From the NCBI RefSeq assembly GCF_905475345.1, contig NC_066593.1, positions 2,016,774 through 2,080,773 on the forward strand: DNA of 64,000 nucleotides, read 5' to 3'. This stretch comes from Vespula vulgaris. Lineage: Eukaryota; Arthropoda; Insecta; Hymenoptera; Vespidae. The translations under genes and the position numbers were made by a program. The notes beneath the pieces were generated by a model. The model was not told the DNA's origin. It ran no database searches and worked only from the letters and a program-made list of their open reading frames with translations. Of this stretch, positions 14,730-28,226 are shown in pieces. Each line of letters begins with the position of its first letter. Position 1 is the first letter of the stretch.

Positions 14730-15931
14730 CAGAGAAGAGGAGGAAAAGACAAAACAAATTCCATTATATAACGAAACAATGTCTAATACAAACTCAAAGT
14801 TTAATACTTTTAGAAAGTACGAATTCTTTGGCGAAGCGAAGTTATTTCGTAGACGTTAAAAACTTCCTCGATTCTCTTCTCGAGCACGACACAAAAAAAG
14901 AAAAAAAAGGAAATAAGAGAAAGGTGAAGAAAACTTCATTGTCCTTGCTCGAGACTAACATCTATTGCAATTTCTAACGAGTCTCGGCACCAAACGATTA
15001 TTATTAACCCACACAGATAAATATATGAAATACGTATGTAAGAATGTATGTATATATGTATGTATATATGTATAATACATATGCAATACGTGTTACACGA
15101 TTTGTTATCGTATCGATAATTTACCGTTTCGTTTACCAGCATTATATACGGAACAAACGGTATTTACAAACCCTTGACATAGTTTATTAATCAATTCTAC
15201 CAGCATCATAAAAAAAAAAAAAAATAAAATTATACTGGATGATATAAAAAGTACATAATCATTTCTATGTTGAATGTTCATATCTAATTCTTATCAACGG
15301 TTTTTTTTTATTTTATATCTTTTTAATAGATACTCCGGAAAGCTAGTAACAATTCAGTTATTCTCAAATATTTAATAAGAGACAAAATTTAATCGAATTA
15401 ATAATAAAAAAGAAAAATAAAAGAAAATATATAGAGTGAATAAATCTGACTCGATCAGACTTTAATCAAATGAACAAAACTCTAATATATTTCTATTACA
15501 ATGATGTATATACTATTTTAACACACACATACACACATATATTGATACTTACATGTGATTAGGAAAAAGTTTATAAACATTGTAAATCATTTTCAATAAA
15601 TTAAATTAATCTCTTATAAAATCAATCAATCGATCGATCGATCGATCGATCACTCGATCAATTTGCCATAATTAAAAAAAATTCGACAATACTAAAAAAT
15701 AATATATATATATATAAAATAAATGAGTCGTCTGTTTCTCTTCCATGATTTTCACAATAGCGACATTGATCGCTTACTAACACAAGTAATAAAATCATTG
15801 AAAGGAGACATAGCTCGATATATGTCAGTTAAATAGCTGACATCTCGAAGGCGTTAGGTATGTAAGTATATGCATCAGGATATGTATATAAGAAGAAGGT
15901 TCTGCTGTTGAAACCGTCATAATCTAAGAAC

Positions 15932-15963
15932 GAAAGGCGAAAGGCGCCTTTCGTTCGTTCATT
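15932..15963. repeat. Perfect 16-bp palindrome CGAAAGGCGCCTTTCG with flanking CGTT repeats
   Basis: The palindrome sits in GAACGAAAGGCGAAAGGCGC, followed by CTTTCGTTCGTTC. The partial second copy of the arm could extend the hairpin. No gene is recognised nearby. Confidence 0.6.
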
Positions 15964-17920
15964 CGTTCGTTCATGCCAACAGCGTTGGCGGCTGCTGCGA
16001 AATTCCAAGCATTTTTTTCCCCTCCATTTTTTTTTCTTTCTGTCCTCTTCAACCTTCCTTCCGTGCTTCTTCTTCTTCTTATGCCACGTATATGTATATA
16101 TATTTATATATATATATATATGTGTGTATATGTGTATTTATGTATGCGTGTGTATGTCTCGAGATGATGAATAGTGAAAAGCATGGGATAGATTTACCTC
16201 GCTTGGAAGCGTGAGAAAATACTCTTTTTTAAGAATAAAAAATGTATTATATATATATATGCATAAATATATATATATATACATATATATTTGTGTGTGT
16301 ATGTGTGCATGAAAAGAAATGGTGGCTTGTTTCGAGTTACCCAACAATTTCAAGAGTTTTCTTTAAGAGAGAAAAAAAAGGAAAAAGAAAGTAAAAAGAA
16401 AAAGGAAAGAAAATATTTTCTGCTTCTACCAAAGGTAATTCAACGATTTCCAACGTTATAAAAATTTAATTAACAATTAAAAAAATAATAATAATAATAA
16501 AAATACGAAGAAACCAACGTAGCCACTTGTTTTAATTTATCCAACGATTTCAAGAATTTTTCTTAACGTAAAAAAAGAAATTCAATAATTTCTCGTGTCA
16601 AAAAAGATTTTTTTTAATCGAGTAACACATGTCATGACTGTATATGAATAAAAATATGTGAAAAGAAAAAAAGAATTTCTTTTTTTTTTTTTTAAACATC
16701 GACAAACCACATTCCTTTTTATCCGTTACTTATCAACGACGACTTCTTCTTCTTCTTCTTCTTATTATTATTATTTTCTTTTTATTTCTGTTCTTTTATC
16801 GCAATACATCTCATTAATTAATAACACCGACACGTCTCATTCGAAATGACCGAAATCTTTTTTATATCTTACATACTTTAATTAACGAAGAATATAAGCT
16901 ACGTGAAATCGCGACTGCTGATAATTAATGAACAATTAAATTCTTCCTTTGATTCGTTAAAAAAAAAAAAGAGAGAGAGAGAGAGAGAGACAGAGAGAAG
17001 AAAAAAGAAAAGAAAAAGAGAGATAGAGAAAGAAAAAAAATTTTCTCATGATACAATCGTTTCAAGAGTGTCACGAGTGAAAGTGCAACGAGAAAGAAAG
17101 AGAAAGAGAGAGACACGAGTAAAAATTCACAATAAAGTATAATATTATAGTTGCTATAATCGAGGTAAGTTTTGTAACGATTCGCATAGACGTAAAGGAC
17201 TAACTCTCTCATCGTCCGTGCGTTTAATAATCCGTAGATAGTTGGTTCTACGTCCACCTCCATCTTTCTCCTACCTCCTCCTACCTCCTCCTTCATCTCT
17301 ACTATCTCTTTCTACAAAGGACCGATCATTATTCCAGAGTCGTGGACAACTGGGTAACCTCTGCCTTCGTGTATCATGTACTACCTCGCTCGTTAATGAG
17401 TCAACTATTAATCAAATGCTTCCGGCATCGTTCAGAGTCCGCGAAAATGATTGGCATCACCACCTGCCTCTCCAATAGTCTTCTTTCCATATCTCTATCT
17501 CTTTCTTTCTTCTATCTCTTTCATGTGTTTTTCCAATCGTGAAAGAATTGAAAAAAAGAAAAAAGTAGGAAATTTGTTCAGGATTTAAAATGCCATTATC
17601 GATTTGATTCAGGACGATTATTATCTGGGAAAAGCTTTCATTACATTTTTTGTTTCGTACATTTTTGACGAAGTGAGAATTGCTGATTTGCTGTTTTTTT
17701 TTTTTTTTTAAGTATTCAGCGAGTGAAAATTATTTGAAAGGTTTATATTCATTTTTAATGGCTCGTATGAATGAAAATTACGTGAACAATTTGTTGTTCT
17801 CTCTTTTTTCTTTCTTTCTTTCTTTTTTTTTTTTTTTGGAATAAAATTTTGTCAAAGTTCCGTCAAAGTGTTTGATGATTATATATGAATTTTTAACATT
17901 TCGTACGAATGAAAATTTGT

Positions 17921-18068
17921 CCGTACAATCTCTTCTAATTTCAAAGAGTTTGAACGATCAAAACTGACCACGAACAATTTCTTCTAATTTTAAACAATTT
18001 GAACAATCAAAACAGATCTAAACAATTTCTTCTAAGTTTAGATAGTTTGAAGAATAAAAATGATCTAA
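17921..18068. repeat. Three tandem units of about 48 bp
   Basis: Units beginning near 17921, 17971 and 18019 share ACAATTTCTTCTAATTTT, then AA.AGTTTGAA, then GATCAAAA.TGA. They are 75-85% alike by eye. A fourth start (AAACGATTTC) is seen at 18067. Confidence 0.75.
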
Positions 18069-18561
18069 ACGATTTCAATTTCAATTTCAATTTTCAACGA
18101 ATATCGAACTTTTATAAACGAGTATTGAAATATATCGAAACAAAAATGTTTAACTTAAAATCGATATAAATATACCAACTGATAATAAACTAAAGTCTAT
18201 CATAGGGAACCATGGTATTGTAAAATAACCCATTGAAAATTCAATAGTTTCGTTTGAAAAGCTTTGGTATGTTTCTGACAGGTCTGACTATACTGTAGGT
18301 TGTTACTACTGTGAAAACGTCTCGTCTTTTCAAATAGCGTCTCGAGAGAGCTAGTTTCGCGTTTAAGAAAATACGAAAACCGTAATACATACGTTCATAC
18401 ATTCATTCATACATATATACATACATACATACGTATATATATAAATATATACATAGAAAAAGTACATAGGAGTACGATAGAAAAATCGAAGATACGTTGA
18501 ATGCAAGTTCTTCAACGCACCGTATTTCAATGAATCGAAGGGAGAAAAGGTAGGAATATAT

Positions 18562-18740
18562 ACAGGGTGATCCGACAGTTCCTATACTCTTCTTTCGAAA
18601 ATCATTCATCAGATCATTTATTTCTTCTTTTTTCGTCAGATCGTAAAAATAGCACGCTTAATTTTTTCGTCGTACTATTTTTTTGTTATTACAGTATAAA
18701 AAGTTTTCGATAAGGAGTAATCGATTTTTAAAATCATTTA
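18562..18740 (+). mobile_element. Short dispersed element, copy 1 (probable MITE-like remnant)
   Basis: It starts ACAGGGTGATCCGACAGT and ends with AAGGAGTAATCGATTTTTAA (plus AATC) at 18712-18735. The 24-bp end block matches a block at 22120-22143 in opposite orientation with two mismatches. An ACAGGGTG/CACCCTGT end is also present near that copy. It encodes no protein. The class is inferred from length and dispersion only. Confidence 0.5.
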
Positions 18741-19577
18741 TTAACCTTCGATCCAACATCGGTATATAATAAGCTCTACATCTTTTTTCTTCGTAATGTT
18801 ATAATGTAAATAATAAAACAACTATCAACAAAATGAGTTTCCCAGTTACGCTAAGTAATCGCAAATTATCTCGTATCGTTAGCACTTTATTTTCTAATTT
18901 ATCATGCATATTTTTAATATATGTATATGTACTTACATGTATATATTTATGTGTGTGTGTGTATGTATGTATGTATATAATACATGCTTCGCACTGCTGC
19001 TACAACACATGATTATCGTGATGTAAATTGCACGAAGTTTATTCGAAATCACGTCATAAAAAAATCATGATATATCAATAAACATTTTATACGATGATAA
19101 AGAGAACGACCTTGCAAGTAGAACTATTAATCAGGAGATTGTTAGAAAGAGAAATATACATAGAACGCGGAACATGGAACGTAAAAATCTCATTGAAAAT
19201 AAATATTTATAAAATTTTATAAGGAAAATAAAAATAAAAACGAGGAAACGAAGATGAGCGGAACAAAATTATGTTACATATAAAAATCTCATTGAAAGTC
19301 GTTACATTATATATATATATATATGTATATATAAAGGTATATACGCACATACATGCAACACACATATACACATTACGATCGACAAGAATAAAATCAAATT
19401 AAAATTCGTATAAGTATACGAGAAATCTGAAATGTATCTAAAATAAAAAAAAATAAAAAAAATAAAAAAAGATGCATGAGATGATAAAACACGACGAAAA
19501 TTAACGAAACTGAAAGAAAGAGTAAAATTAAGGGCCTGAAGAAACAAGAAAAAAGAAAAGAAAGCAAAATCGACAAA

Positions 19578-19628
19578 ATGGCGGATGTGAAAGGACAAAG
19601 AGAAAAAGTGGAGAGAAAAAAGTCACAG
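19578..19628 (+). CDS. Weak candidate first coding exon (17 codons)
   Basis: The sequence ACAAAATGGCGGATG is a favourable start context and overlaps a YY1/PHO-like AAAATGGCGG motif. It opens a frame MADVKGQREKVERKKSQ that runs exactly to CAG followed by the consensus donor GTGAGT at 19629. No partner exon on the plus strand was found in the next 20 kb. The peptide is lysine/glutamate-rich, which A/G-rich DNA gives easily. This could equally be a 5' UTR or a chance match. Confidence 0.22.
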
Positions 19629-21339
19629 GTGAGTTCAGGAGACTGGAATGTTCATGGTTTAAAAAAAAAAAAAACGAAATGCATGCGTTCTACGCACACG
19701 CGAAGGTGCGTATTTCGTTTAGATCGAGGAGAGGTAAAACCGGAAGAGAACAAGATCAACCGAGTGGAACTCGACTCGGCGGTGCAGAGAAGAATAATGG
19801 CATGGTGCTAAGTAATCGTCGAATAGGGTGCTGCCTCCTCTTCTCCTCTCTTCTGTTCTTCCTGTGTCTCTACAAGACGACGACAAAGACGACGACGATA
19901 AGTATTCAACGAAAGTCATCACCTTTGTTTGATAATACTATCGAATGGCCTTAAACAAAAGTCTTGTCGATGACCATTGTTAACGACAAATCCTTGTTTC
20001 CCTTGTTTCATCGATTTTAATGTAATTTTTATTATTATTACGTTTTCGTTTTTTTTTTCGTTTTTTTGGTCTTTTTTTTATTTTTTTTTTAATAGTAGTA
20101 AGTATCGTTAGCCAAGAACAAAGTATTGTTAAAATTGTTATAGTAAATAACGTAGAATATTTTGTTATATTCTTCACAGCGTTTCATTATTACAATATTT
20201 ATGTATATATGTATGTATGTATGCGTGTATGTACATGTATGTATATAAGAAAAAAAAATAATTGAGGAAGGGGTTCTTTTTTATTATTATACTTTTATAT
20301 TATTATTGTTTATAAAAATATACAACTGTAATAATAATAATAATAATTATATTATATTTATATTTAATAATTATATTAGATTTATATTTTTATTATTATT
20401 TTTATTATTAAGTACTTTTTTGTATTATTAAATGGAAGATTATATTATTACAATTTTTGTTAACACTAAACAAAGTCGAAGGATCTTATTATCACATTAC
20501 ATTTTTATACCAACAGGAGAAAGAACAGAAAAGAAACGAACAAACAGAAAAAAAAACAAATCAAAACAAAAAATCAAACGAAAAAGAATGATAACCAAAA
20601 GAAAATAAAAGTATGAAAATCTCTCCATCTCTTTTTGCATTTTCGGTACGCAGCATTCACGGTCCAGAAATATCTCCGCTTTCAACTGTGTACGTGTTTA
20701 AGAGAGAAAGATAGAAAAAGATAGATAGAAGGAATACCGATGGGGTAGAGTAGTATGTTGTGCATGCCAATTTATGTTGGTGCAACAGAGAAAGAAAAAG
20801 GGAAAGATAGAAAGGAAGAGAGAGAGAGAGAGACAGAGACAGAGAGAAAGAGAAAAAAATGGCTAATCGTCAAGATAGTTTCACGTTGCTACAGATAAGA
20901 GTCTTTTCATGTATGGTACACATAACAACGAACATTAAACGGTACTTAATAAATACGTTTCCTTTTCTCTACCCTCGTCAACATTCTTTTTTTTGCAAAT
21001 ATACGATCAGTTAACAGGGCACATTCATAAATACTCGTTGACCGAAGTATGATTCATACTCGTTTATATATACAATCACGTTTTTACGATGATAAATACA
21101 CGTCATTTTGTTTACGACGAGATTTCTCATCGTCCAGGTTTCTTAAAAATTTTTCTGAGTCCCGTCGATCAATTTCTCGATCGCCGACAAGAGAGTTTAT
21201 AATCTCGGTGTTCTCTTTGAAAAACGATCATGCTCGTTCATACGAGAAATTAGGTTAAACGATTAATCGTCTATAAAAAGAATTGGAAGGAGATAAAAGA
21301 GGGTTCACAGCGGATAACTGGTTTATTTTTATATTAATT

Positions 21340-21383
21340 AATTGATTAATTAATTAATTTATCAATCAATTAATTAATCAATT
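21340..21383. repeat. AT-rich hairpin with perfect 16-bp arms
   Basis: AATTGATTAATTAATT (21340-21355) is the exact reverse complement of AATTAATTAATCAATT (21368-21383), with a 12-bp loop. It lies just downstream of the candidate terminal exon at 21541. Confidence 0.8.
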
Positions 21384-21540
21384 ATAAATTAAGGATCTGT
21401 GAAATTGATCCGTATTAAAGAAGAAAAAATACGAGGAGATAAAACGTTCGTATGTAAGTATGTAAGTATTGGTTGATAAATAAAATTAATAAAAAAAAAA
21501 TATATATATAATATAAAAGGAAGATGAGATACAGAAAGGA

Positions 21541-21624
21541 TTAGTCATCTTGATCGACCTTGGTACGTCTCTTTAAAAAGAGACGTCCCACTGCGAAGGA
21601 CGGTCCAACTTGAGAAAGAACGTG
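21541..21624 (-). CDS. Candidate terminal coding exon, perhaps of the 34.9-kb gene
   Basis: A strong acceptor (a long T-rich tract, then TTTATTTACAG) precedes 27 codons in phase 0, ending VGRLFLKRRTKVDQDD and a TAA stop. Composition is coding-like and clearly richer in GC than the surrounding A-rich DNA. The phase matches exon 2 of the gene at 34086-34910, which would make a protein of about 160 residues ending in a basic tail, with an intron of about 12.5 kb. The basic LFxKRRxKxD string faintly recalls Z-disc proteins of the myozenin/synaptopodin type; that is a guess from memory. It could also belong to another gene, or be chance. Confidence 0.38.
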   Translation of the reverse strand, partial: HVLSQVGPSFAVGRLFLKRRTKVDQDD

Positions 21625-22099
21625 CTGTAAATAAACAAAAAAAAAGAAAGAAAAAAGAAACCAACTGGAACCTCGTCGGCTCGTTAGTGAAAACAGGATA
21701 ATTTTAAACCGTACCTGTTGTAAAACAAAAAAAAAAGAAAAAAAAAAGAGAAGAGGCAAGAACGAAAAAAGAATAAAAGGCACTAAAAATAAATAAAGGT
21801 GAGAAATTGCGATGAAGTTTTTGTTCTTCCTTTGTTTATTAATGCAACGCTAAATCTTTAAAAAAAAATCCAAGAAGAAAAAAAATTACGTTTCCTAAAT
21901 TACGTTTTCTAGAAATTTTATATGAAGAAAAGAAGTAAAAAAGAAAAAAAAAGGAAAGAAAGAAATGAATACTACTATGCATTTTAGAAAGTACGAACGA
22001 ACTAATAATATGAAAATTATCATAATTTACACAAGTATACACACGCATGTGTGTGTGTGTGTGTGGGTGGGTGGATGGGTGTGTGTGTACATATAGAAT

Positions 22100-22211
22100 A
22101 GGGAAAAAATTTCCTACGCGATTTTAAAAATCAACTACTCCTTTTGCAGACTTTTTAGATTAATTCTTTTTTCAGTTCGAAAATCTACAAATCTAGAAAC
22201 TTAGCCCACCC

Positions 22212-22214
<3 letters not shown>
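22100..22214 (-). mobile_element. Short dispersed element, copy 2
   Basis: On the minus strand it begins ACAGGGTGGGCTAAGTTTCT and later has CTAAAAAGTCTGC and AAGGAGTAGTTGATTTTTAA. The order and spacing follow copy 1 at 18562-18740 but with internal deletions. The (GT)n(TA)n microsatellite at 22212-22270 abuts its ACAGGGTG end, as is common when microsatellites seed next to element termini. Confidence 0.5.

Positions 22215-22270
<56 letters not shown>
22212..22270. repeat. (GT)n(TA)n microsatellite
   Basis: A short GT run passes into about 24 TA units. Confidence 0.95.
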
Positions 22271-22274
<4 letters not shown>

Positions 22275-22985
22275 AATGCGCATATATATTAACAGTGATA
22301 ATGATAATTGAACTATAAGCATTAAAATATATTTTCTATATGTGTATAATTCATTTATCTAATATTTTCTACATCGAAAATATATTATAATATATACACA
22401 TAGATATATACGCTTATAATATATACGCTCGTGAATCGTATATATGCGTATGTTATATGTTGCAAGCAAATTTAAATTATATTATACTCATTAAATTGTA
22501 ACTTTAACTATAAACTCGATATCTAAAATCGAACACTCAATAAGAGTTTCTATACGTTCGTTATATACATTCATTATATGCATATACACTATTGTAGTAT
22601 ATACATTCTATACGTATTGTATAGAATCAGCTAATTGCAATCGAGCAAATACACGTTAATTAACAAGCCTCGTAAATTAATTGCTCGCCGTCTCTGTATA
22701 TGTGTGTATGCGCGTTCGCATCGAGAGACAGTATTCTTTTAGAAATCAATTGAAATTACGTTGTTTCTTTCTATTACTATTTTGTAAACGTACATACGCA
22801 TATATATATACACAATAAACGTTTTATCGTCCCCTACTTTCGCCCTTTGTTAACGGATTAAAAGAGAGAGAGAGAGAGAAAGGGAAAAAGAAAATCTAAT
22901 AGTAAACTTTATCCTTGGCAGATACTTCTTTCGTCTTCAATATCAATAGATTAATTTTTCTAACGCATAACATTTTTAAAATGTT

Positions 22986-22990
<5 letters not shown>

Positions 22991-23039
<49 letters not shown>

Positions 23040-23308
23040 ATATAAAGTAAGAAAACTTTTCTTCATATAACATAAATAAAAAAATATATTCTATCCTATG
23101 CATATATATATATATATATATATAAAATAAATAAATAATACGTAAAAAATTTGATAAATATATAACACAAATAAAAAATTATAGAACGATGAAGTAGATA
23201 AATAAATAATTTACAAATTGTTGATAAAAAATATAAATATAAAATATTTTTCCTAGAAAAATATTCACTCATTCTTAATATAAAAATAATAAATTAATTT
23301 TTTTTCTA

Positions 23309-23350
<42 letters not shown>
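22991..23350. repeat. Three (TA)n microsatellites within 360 bp
   Basis: Runs at about 22991-23029, 23101-23123 and 23316-23350 in A+T-only DNA. No gene signal lies between them. Confidence 0.9.
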
Positions 23351-23352
<2 letters not shown>

Positions 23353-24009
23353 TAGAAAAATAAAGAAATTCAATATTAGAAAAATTCAACGAATTGATCG
23401 TCAACACTTCTCGATGACGTGTTTCGCAAACAAAACCAAAATAAAGAGATAACATTACTCCGATTTCTCGTTTACACAAAGAAATCTTATCGTATCACAC
23501 ATTCAGTCTTGTCTCGTAGCCCATCGTAAACATTCCTTGTCTCCAAGTAAAATATATGTACATAATATTCATGTATGTATACATGTGTGTATATATACAT
23601 GACCCATGCATGTACGCATATATGTATGTATCTGTGTTTCGTAGTCCCCTCACGAATTTACAACTTATTTTTCGATCTTATCTTTTAAACTGGCTACTCC
23701 TCGATCCTTATAAAACAACTCCGTGGGAAGACTACTTTCTACAGTTCTTTTGAAAATTCTCTCGAATAAATATTTCACCCCATCACTCTTAGTTTTTCTT
23801 TCTTTTTTCTTTTTTATGAATACTGCGCGAACGTTAAATCGTTAAAAGAAAAAAAGAAAGATCTTTACTAAAATATTTATATTACTTGTGTATAATCATC
23901 GACGGATGATTGATTCAATCCAAAGAGGAAAGGTTAATATAAATATTGATAAAAAATATATATATATGAATAAAAATAAATATATGTAAATATATATATA
24001 TATAAGAAA

Positions 24010-24062
<53 letters not shown>
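24010..24062. repeat. (GA)n microsatellite
   Basis: About 25 AG units with two AAAG interruptions. Confidence 0.95.
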
Positions 24063-24065
<3 letters not shown>

Positions 24066-25189
24066 GATTGAAAATATAAGACTCAATTTTCATTGAACTT
24101 TTCTATAGGGTTGAGAAGTTGTCTGGACCGAACGAGACGAGACATTATGTATTACATTACATATACATATGTATGTATATAAGTAGAGATTGAATCGATC
24201 CATGAGTATGTAGATTGTAGGTACAAGCTATTTAATCTTTTTTATTTTCTTTCTTTTTTTTTAAGAGAATGGTCCCTTCTCTCATTTATTCAAGCTGCTT
24301 GCTCGTATAGGCAACGTATATGCACGAATGCAGCAGATAAATAAACAATAGCTTGCCCACGGAAAGCCTACACATGCACGCAAACACACACACACACACA
24401 CACGTACGTACGCACACACATACATTCACTGATACTATTCTCTGCTACCAACCTACGTTGTAAGATATAATTGTTTGCCTTCGATCTCTATAGATACATA
24501 CACACACAGATTAATCTATCTATATATCTAAGCACGCGAACGATATGATTTTGATGTGTATGTGTGTGTTTAGGTAGATACACGTATGTATATGTAGGAT
24601 ATGTAATATGTAGGTGTGTAGGTGTATCTTTCTCATGAAAGAAAAAAAGTAAAGACGAAGAAGAAGATGAAGAAAAAAAAAATTCTAATTCCTTAGCATG
24701 CTGCACTTTCTCTTCTTCCTATCACGAAAAGAATTATTTACAGACGTATCGACATTTTTATACTTTCGATCGATACATATTTTCTTTTTTTTTTTTTGTT
24801 AATTTAAAACTAAAGCATAAAATTTATCCCAAAAATGTTTTTACGAAACGATCGGACAGTCTCTCTTATCTTTCTCCTCGTTTATTTGTTCCCGAAATCA
24901 ATCGACTAATATTTCTATTAACTGCATTTACAAATTTCTTAATACATTTACGAGATGTGAAGTTAAACAAAAATTTTCTTTTCTTCATATAAACGAATAC
25001 AAATATTACACACATATAACATAACGTGAATAGATAACAAAAAAAAAAGTAAACAAACTATTTAAAACTTTTGAAATTGTATACGAATTTTCTATCGATG
25101 TAAATCCATCTTGGAATGATTTATAAATATAAATGATAAAAGTTAAAAGGAAAAGAAAAGGAAAGAAGAAAAAGATGGAACTGCTTTCG

Positions 25190-25330
25190 TGGCGAAACGA
25201 ATTGAAACGAGCGAATTATAAAGCGCACGTGGCATCATCATCTTTCTCTCCTGCAGCGAACAGCTGTTCACGCTCGGATGACCGAAAGACCCAGGGCAGT
25301 CTGTTTACGTTCGCTAGAAAGGAATTAAAC
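25190..25330. promoter_or_regulatory. GC-richer block with E-box, possible noncoding exon or promoter
   Basis: The stretch contains GCGCACGTGGC (a CACGTG E-box), CTGCAGCGAACAGCTGTTC (a CAGCTG E-box inside a short palindrome) and several CG pairs in DNA that is otherwise AT-rich. No frame with splice support crosses it. Confidence 0.3.
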
Positions 25331-25400
25331 TACCACCTGGTCGTGTGCACGCTTGTACTTTTCGAAGTCCATCGACAAACACGCTTTGATAATCTGACAA

Positions 25401-25402
<2 letters not shown>

Positions 25403-25440
<38 letters not shown>
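25403..25440. repeat. (TA)n microsatellite
   Basis: About 19 TA units. Confidence 0.95.
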
Positions 25441-25444
<4 letters not shown>

Positions 25445-27472
25445 TCCTTTCTATCCCTTCATGCGTAACGTGTGTACATATGTATATGCATTCCCCATAG
25501 ATTCGATCATCATTCAATTTCTTGCTCAAGATTAATGTCGTTGATAAGTACATATTTGCAAGTAGTGTAACTCAATAATATCATTACAAACACGTGATCT
25601 CTCATTTAAATATTTATTTAATAAAATTATTCTCATTTTCTTCCTCATTTTCCTCTTTTCTCTTTCTTATCTGTCTACAAATGTAAACATTGCACACAGA
25701 TTCTACATCCATATTGGTTTTGCCTTCTTTCTTTTTCCTTTTCTCTTAACTCACGCATATCCAATGTTATTTCAATTAAATATTAATTTTTTAAACGAAT
25801 CAACAATTTTTTTCCCTTTCATTAAATACTTGCGATGTTTATTATGTATGCAAACGTATGCAAATTGTTCCTAGTATTGATTAATGCAAAAAAAAAAAAA
25901 AGAAATATTTTAAATCAATGTTGAAATTGTATACTATACATTATTATTATCGTTTAAAAAAAATAATTGCATAAAGAATAAAAAGCACATTCGTTATTTA
26001 ATTATTCGTTATAGTATAGATGTATATGGTACAATAAAGAACTTGCACGAAGATAATTGAAACAAACTTGTGTTCTTTTTTCTTCCCCCATGGAGGACTA
26101 TTTTACAAGCTCGAAAAAAAATGCATATAACGAGGTATGCAGAGAAGCTTTTCAGACTGCTAAAATACTGAGAGTAGGGGGAGAGAAGAGAGAGAAAAAC
26201 CTCCCCTTTTCTCCCCAGAGAATTTTTTGATATCTTAACCTTCAACAAGATATACGATGTTTACGAATCTCCGAGCGAAAGTACTGAAAAGAAACGTCGA
26301 GGGCTTCTCTCGTGAAGATGGAAAAGATTAATTTCTCTTTCTTCGCGTATATAAAACAAAAAAAAAAATAATACTCGCGATAATGCTATTTTCTGATCTC
26401 TTACAGAAGAACAAAAAGATGGGCATGTAACAAGAAGATTTAAAAAAAAACAAAACTTCATAAATTCCTTTTAGAAAAGAATTAAAAAAAAAAAGTCAAA
26501 AATAAACTTCGCAAATTCCTTCTAAAAAAAAAGGAAATAAAAACAATCACACTTGCATATTAATATATAATTTAAAATTCGTAATCCTACTTTTGAAACA
26601 ATATAAATATAAAATATAAACCTATGACTATTAAATAATCTATACCATCGATATATTATCTTAATATAAATAACACTATATAAATTCGTTATAGAAAGAG
26701 AAGAGAAACAAATAATTACAATTTTATCTAATATTTTTATAATATCACTGTCGGAATAAATCTATTATTGTATAATATGAAAAAATCAAGGGAGGATTCG
26801 ATAAAAAATTTATGATGAACTTTCATCAAAAAATTTCCTAACAAACTTTGCATATACATACATACATACATATATACATACATGCTATATATTATGTACA
26901 CACACATACATTATAATGCAAAAGAAGGATATATGTGTTCGTACAAATACATAAACGAGAAAATCTCGAGAAAGAAAAGGGGTTTATGATCGAGACGAGC
27001 CAACCGAAGCGTTCTAACTGACGAGAAGGGGTTTGGGATGAGGGAATGGACGGGGGTTGGAAAAGGAAAAATTGATCAAAGGCGTCGTGCAAGGGTTGCT
27101 TGCTCACCTTAAAGCTTTCAACGAAGCGCGAAAATGAATATGTGATGGTGGTAGTGCTCTCTCTCTCTCTCTCTCTTTTTTAATTTATTTTTGCCCTTCT
27201 TTACGACATCTTTCATATGTGTAAATACTTACATACGTAAGTAACGTATGTGTAAACGAGGCAGCAAAGATTCGCAAAAGTGGAAGGGATGATTGTCCGT
27301 AATTTATTTTATCCCTTTTTATGGGGTGCCAGCATCACTTTCTCGTTTCAATATCGCTGACTTACTCGTGGCATAATTTATCCGGCTAATTAGTCGACTT
27401 TTCCCTTGTACTAATTAGATGCGTGAATATATAGAATAATGTTATACGTTAACGTTAACGTCGTCGTCATGT

Positions 27473-27503
<31 letters not shown>
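27473..27503. repeat. (TTG)n microsatellite
   Basis: Ten TTG/GTT units between GTCGTCGTCATG and CTCGTCGTCG trinucleotide DNA. Confidence 0.9.
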
Positions 27504-28048
27504 CCTCATCCTTCTCGTCGTCGTTGTACGCGTGAAAACTAGAACGAGGTGATTTATGGGGAACGATAAAAATGTTCTCTTAGGAGAACAACAAAGAGAG
27601 AAGAAGGATAACGTTAAAGAGAATTATCTAATGAGAAAATCTTAGCTCTTAATGGTAATTATTGCAAATTTAGAGTTTAGGTGATGCATTTCGTTAAACA
27701 TTTTTTCTTGAATGTTTCTATGATTCATCGAAATGAAAATATCTAAATGGGAAGATCGAAATTTTAATGGTAAATATTTAAAAAAAGAAATAAATAAATA
27801 AATAAATAAAAGAAAAAAGAATCATTGATATTACTCAAAATTTAGCAAAATTTTTGTGGATTTATTAAAAGAAAAAACTTTGAGAGAGAAAAGGAGTTCA
27901 GACGTCGGATTCGAAAAGTCAGGATTATTCGCACGAATAAATAGAGTCAACGCAGTCGAGAAAGAATGTGCTTTTAAATGACGATTTACCCTCCGTCTGC
28001 CTCGTGGCGAGACGATGAGGGAGAAAAATGAGAAAAGAGAGAGAAACG

Positions 28049-28094
<46 letters not shown>

Positions 28095-28191
28095 TAAAGA
28101 TAGAAGAAAGAATGTACATATACACTATGTAGGAAAATATTTTTCCAAGTAAAAATTACCTGAACGAAATAAAAAGAGAGATAGAGAGAAG

Positions 28192-28226
28192 AAAATGAAA
28201 TGAAATGAAATGAAATGAAATGAAAT
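28192..28226. repeat. (AAATG)n pentanucleotide repeat
   Basis: Seven GAAAT units. Confidence 0.9.

Noticed and set aside
17242..17542. Two overlapping plus-strand frames
   Set aside because: Low-complexity CT-rich start and no splice structure; the frames conflict with each other.
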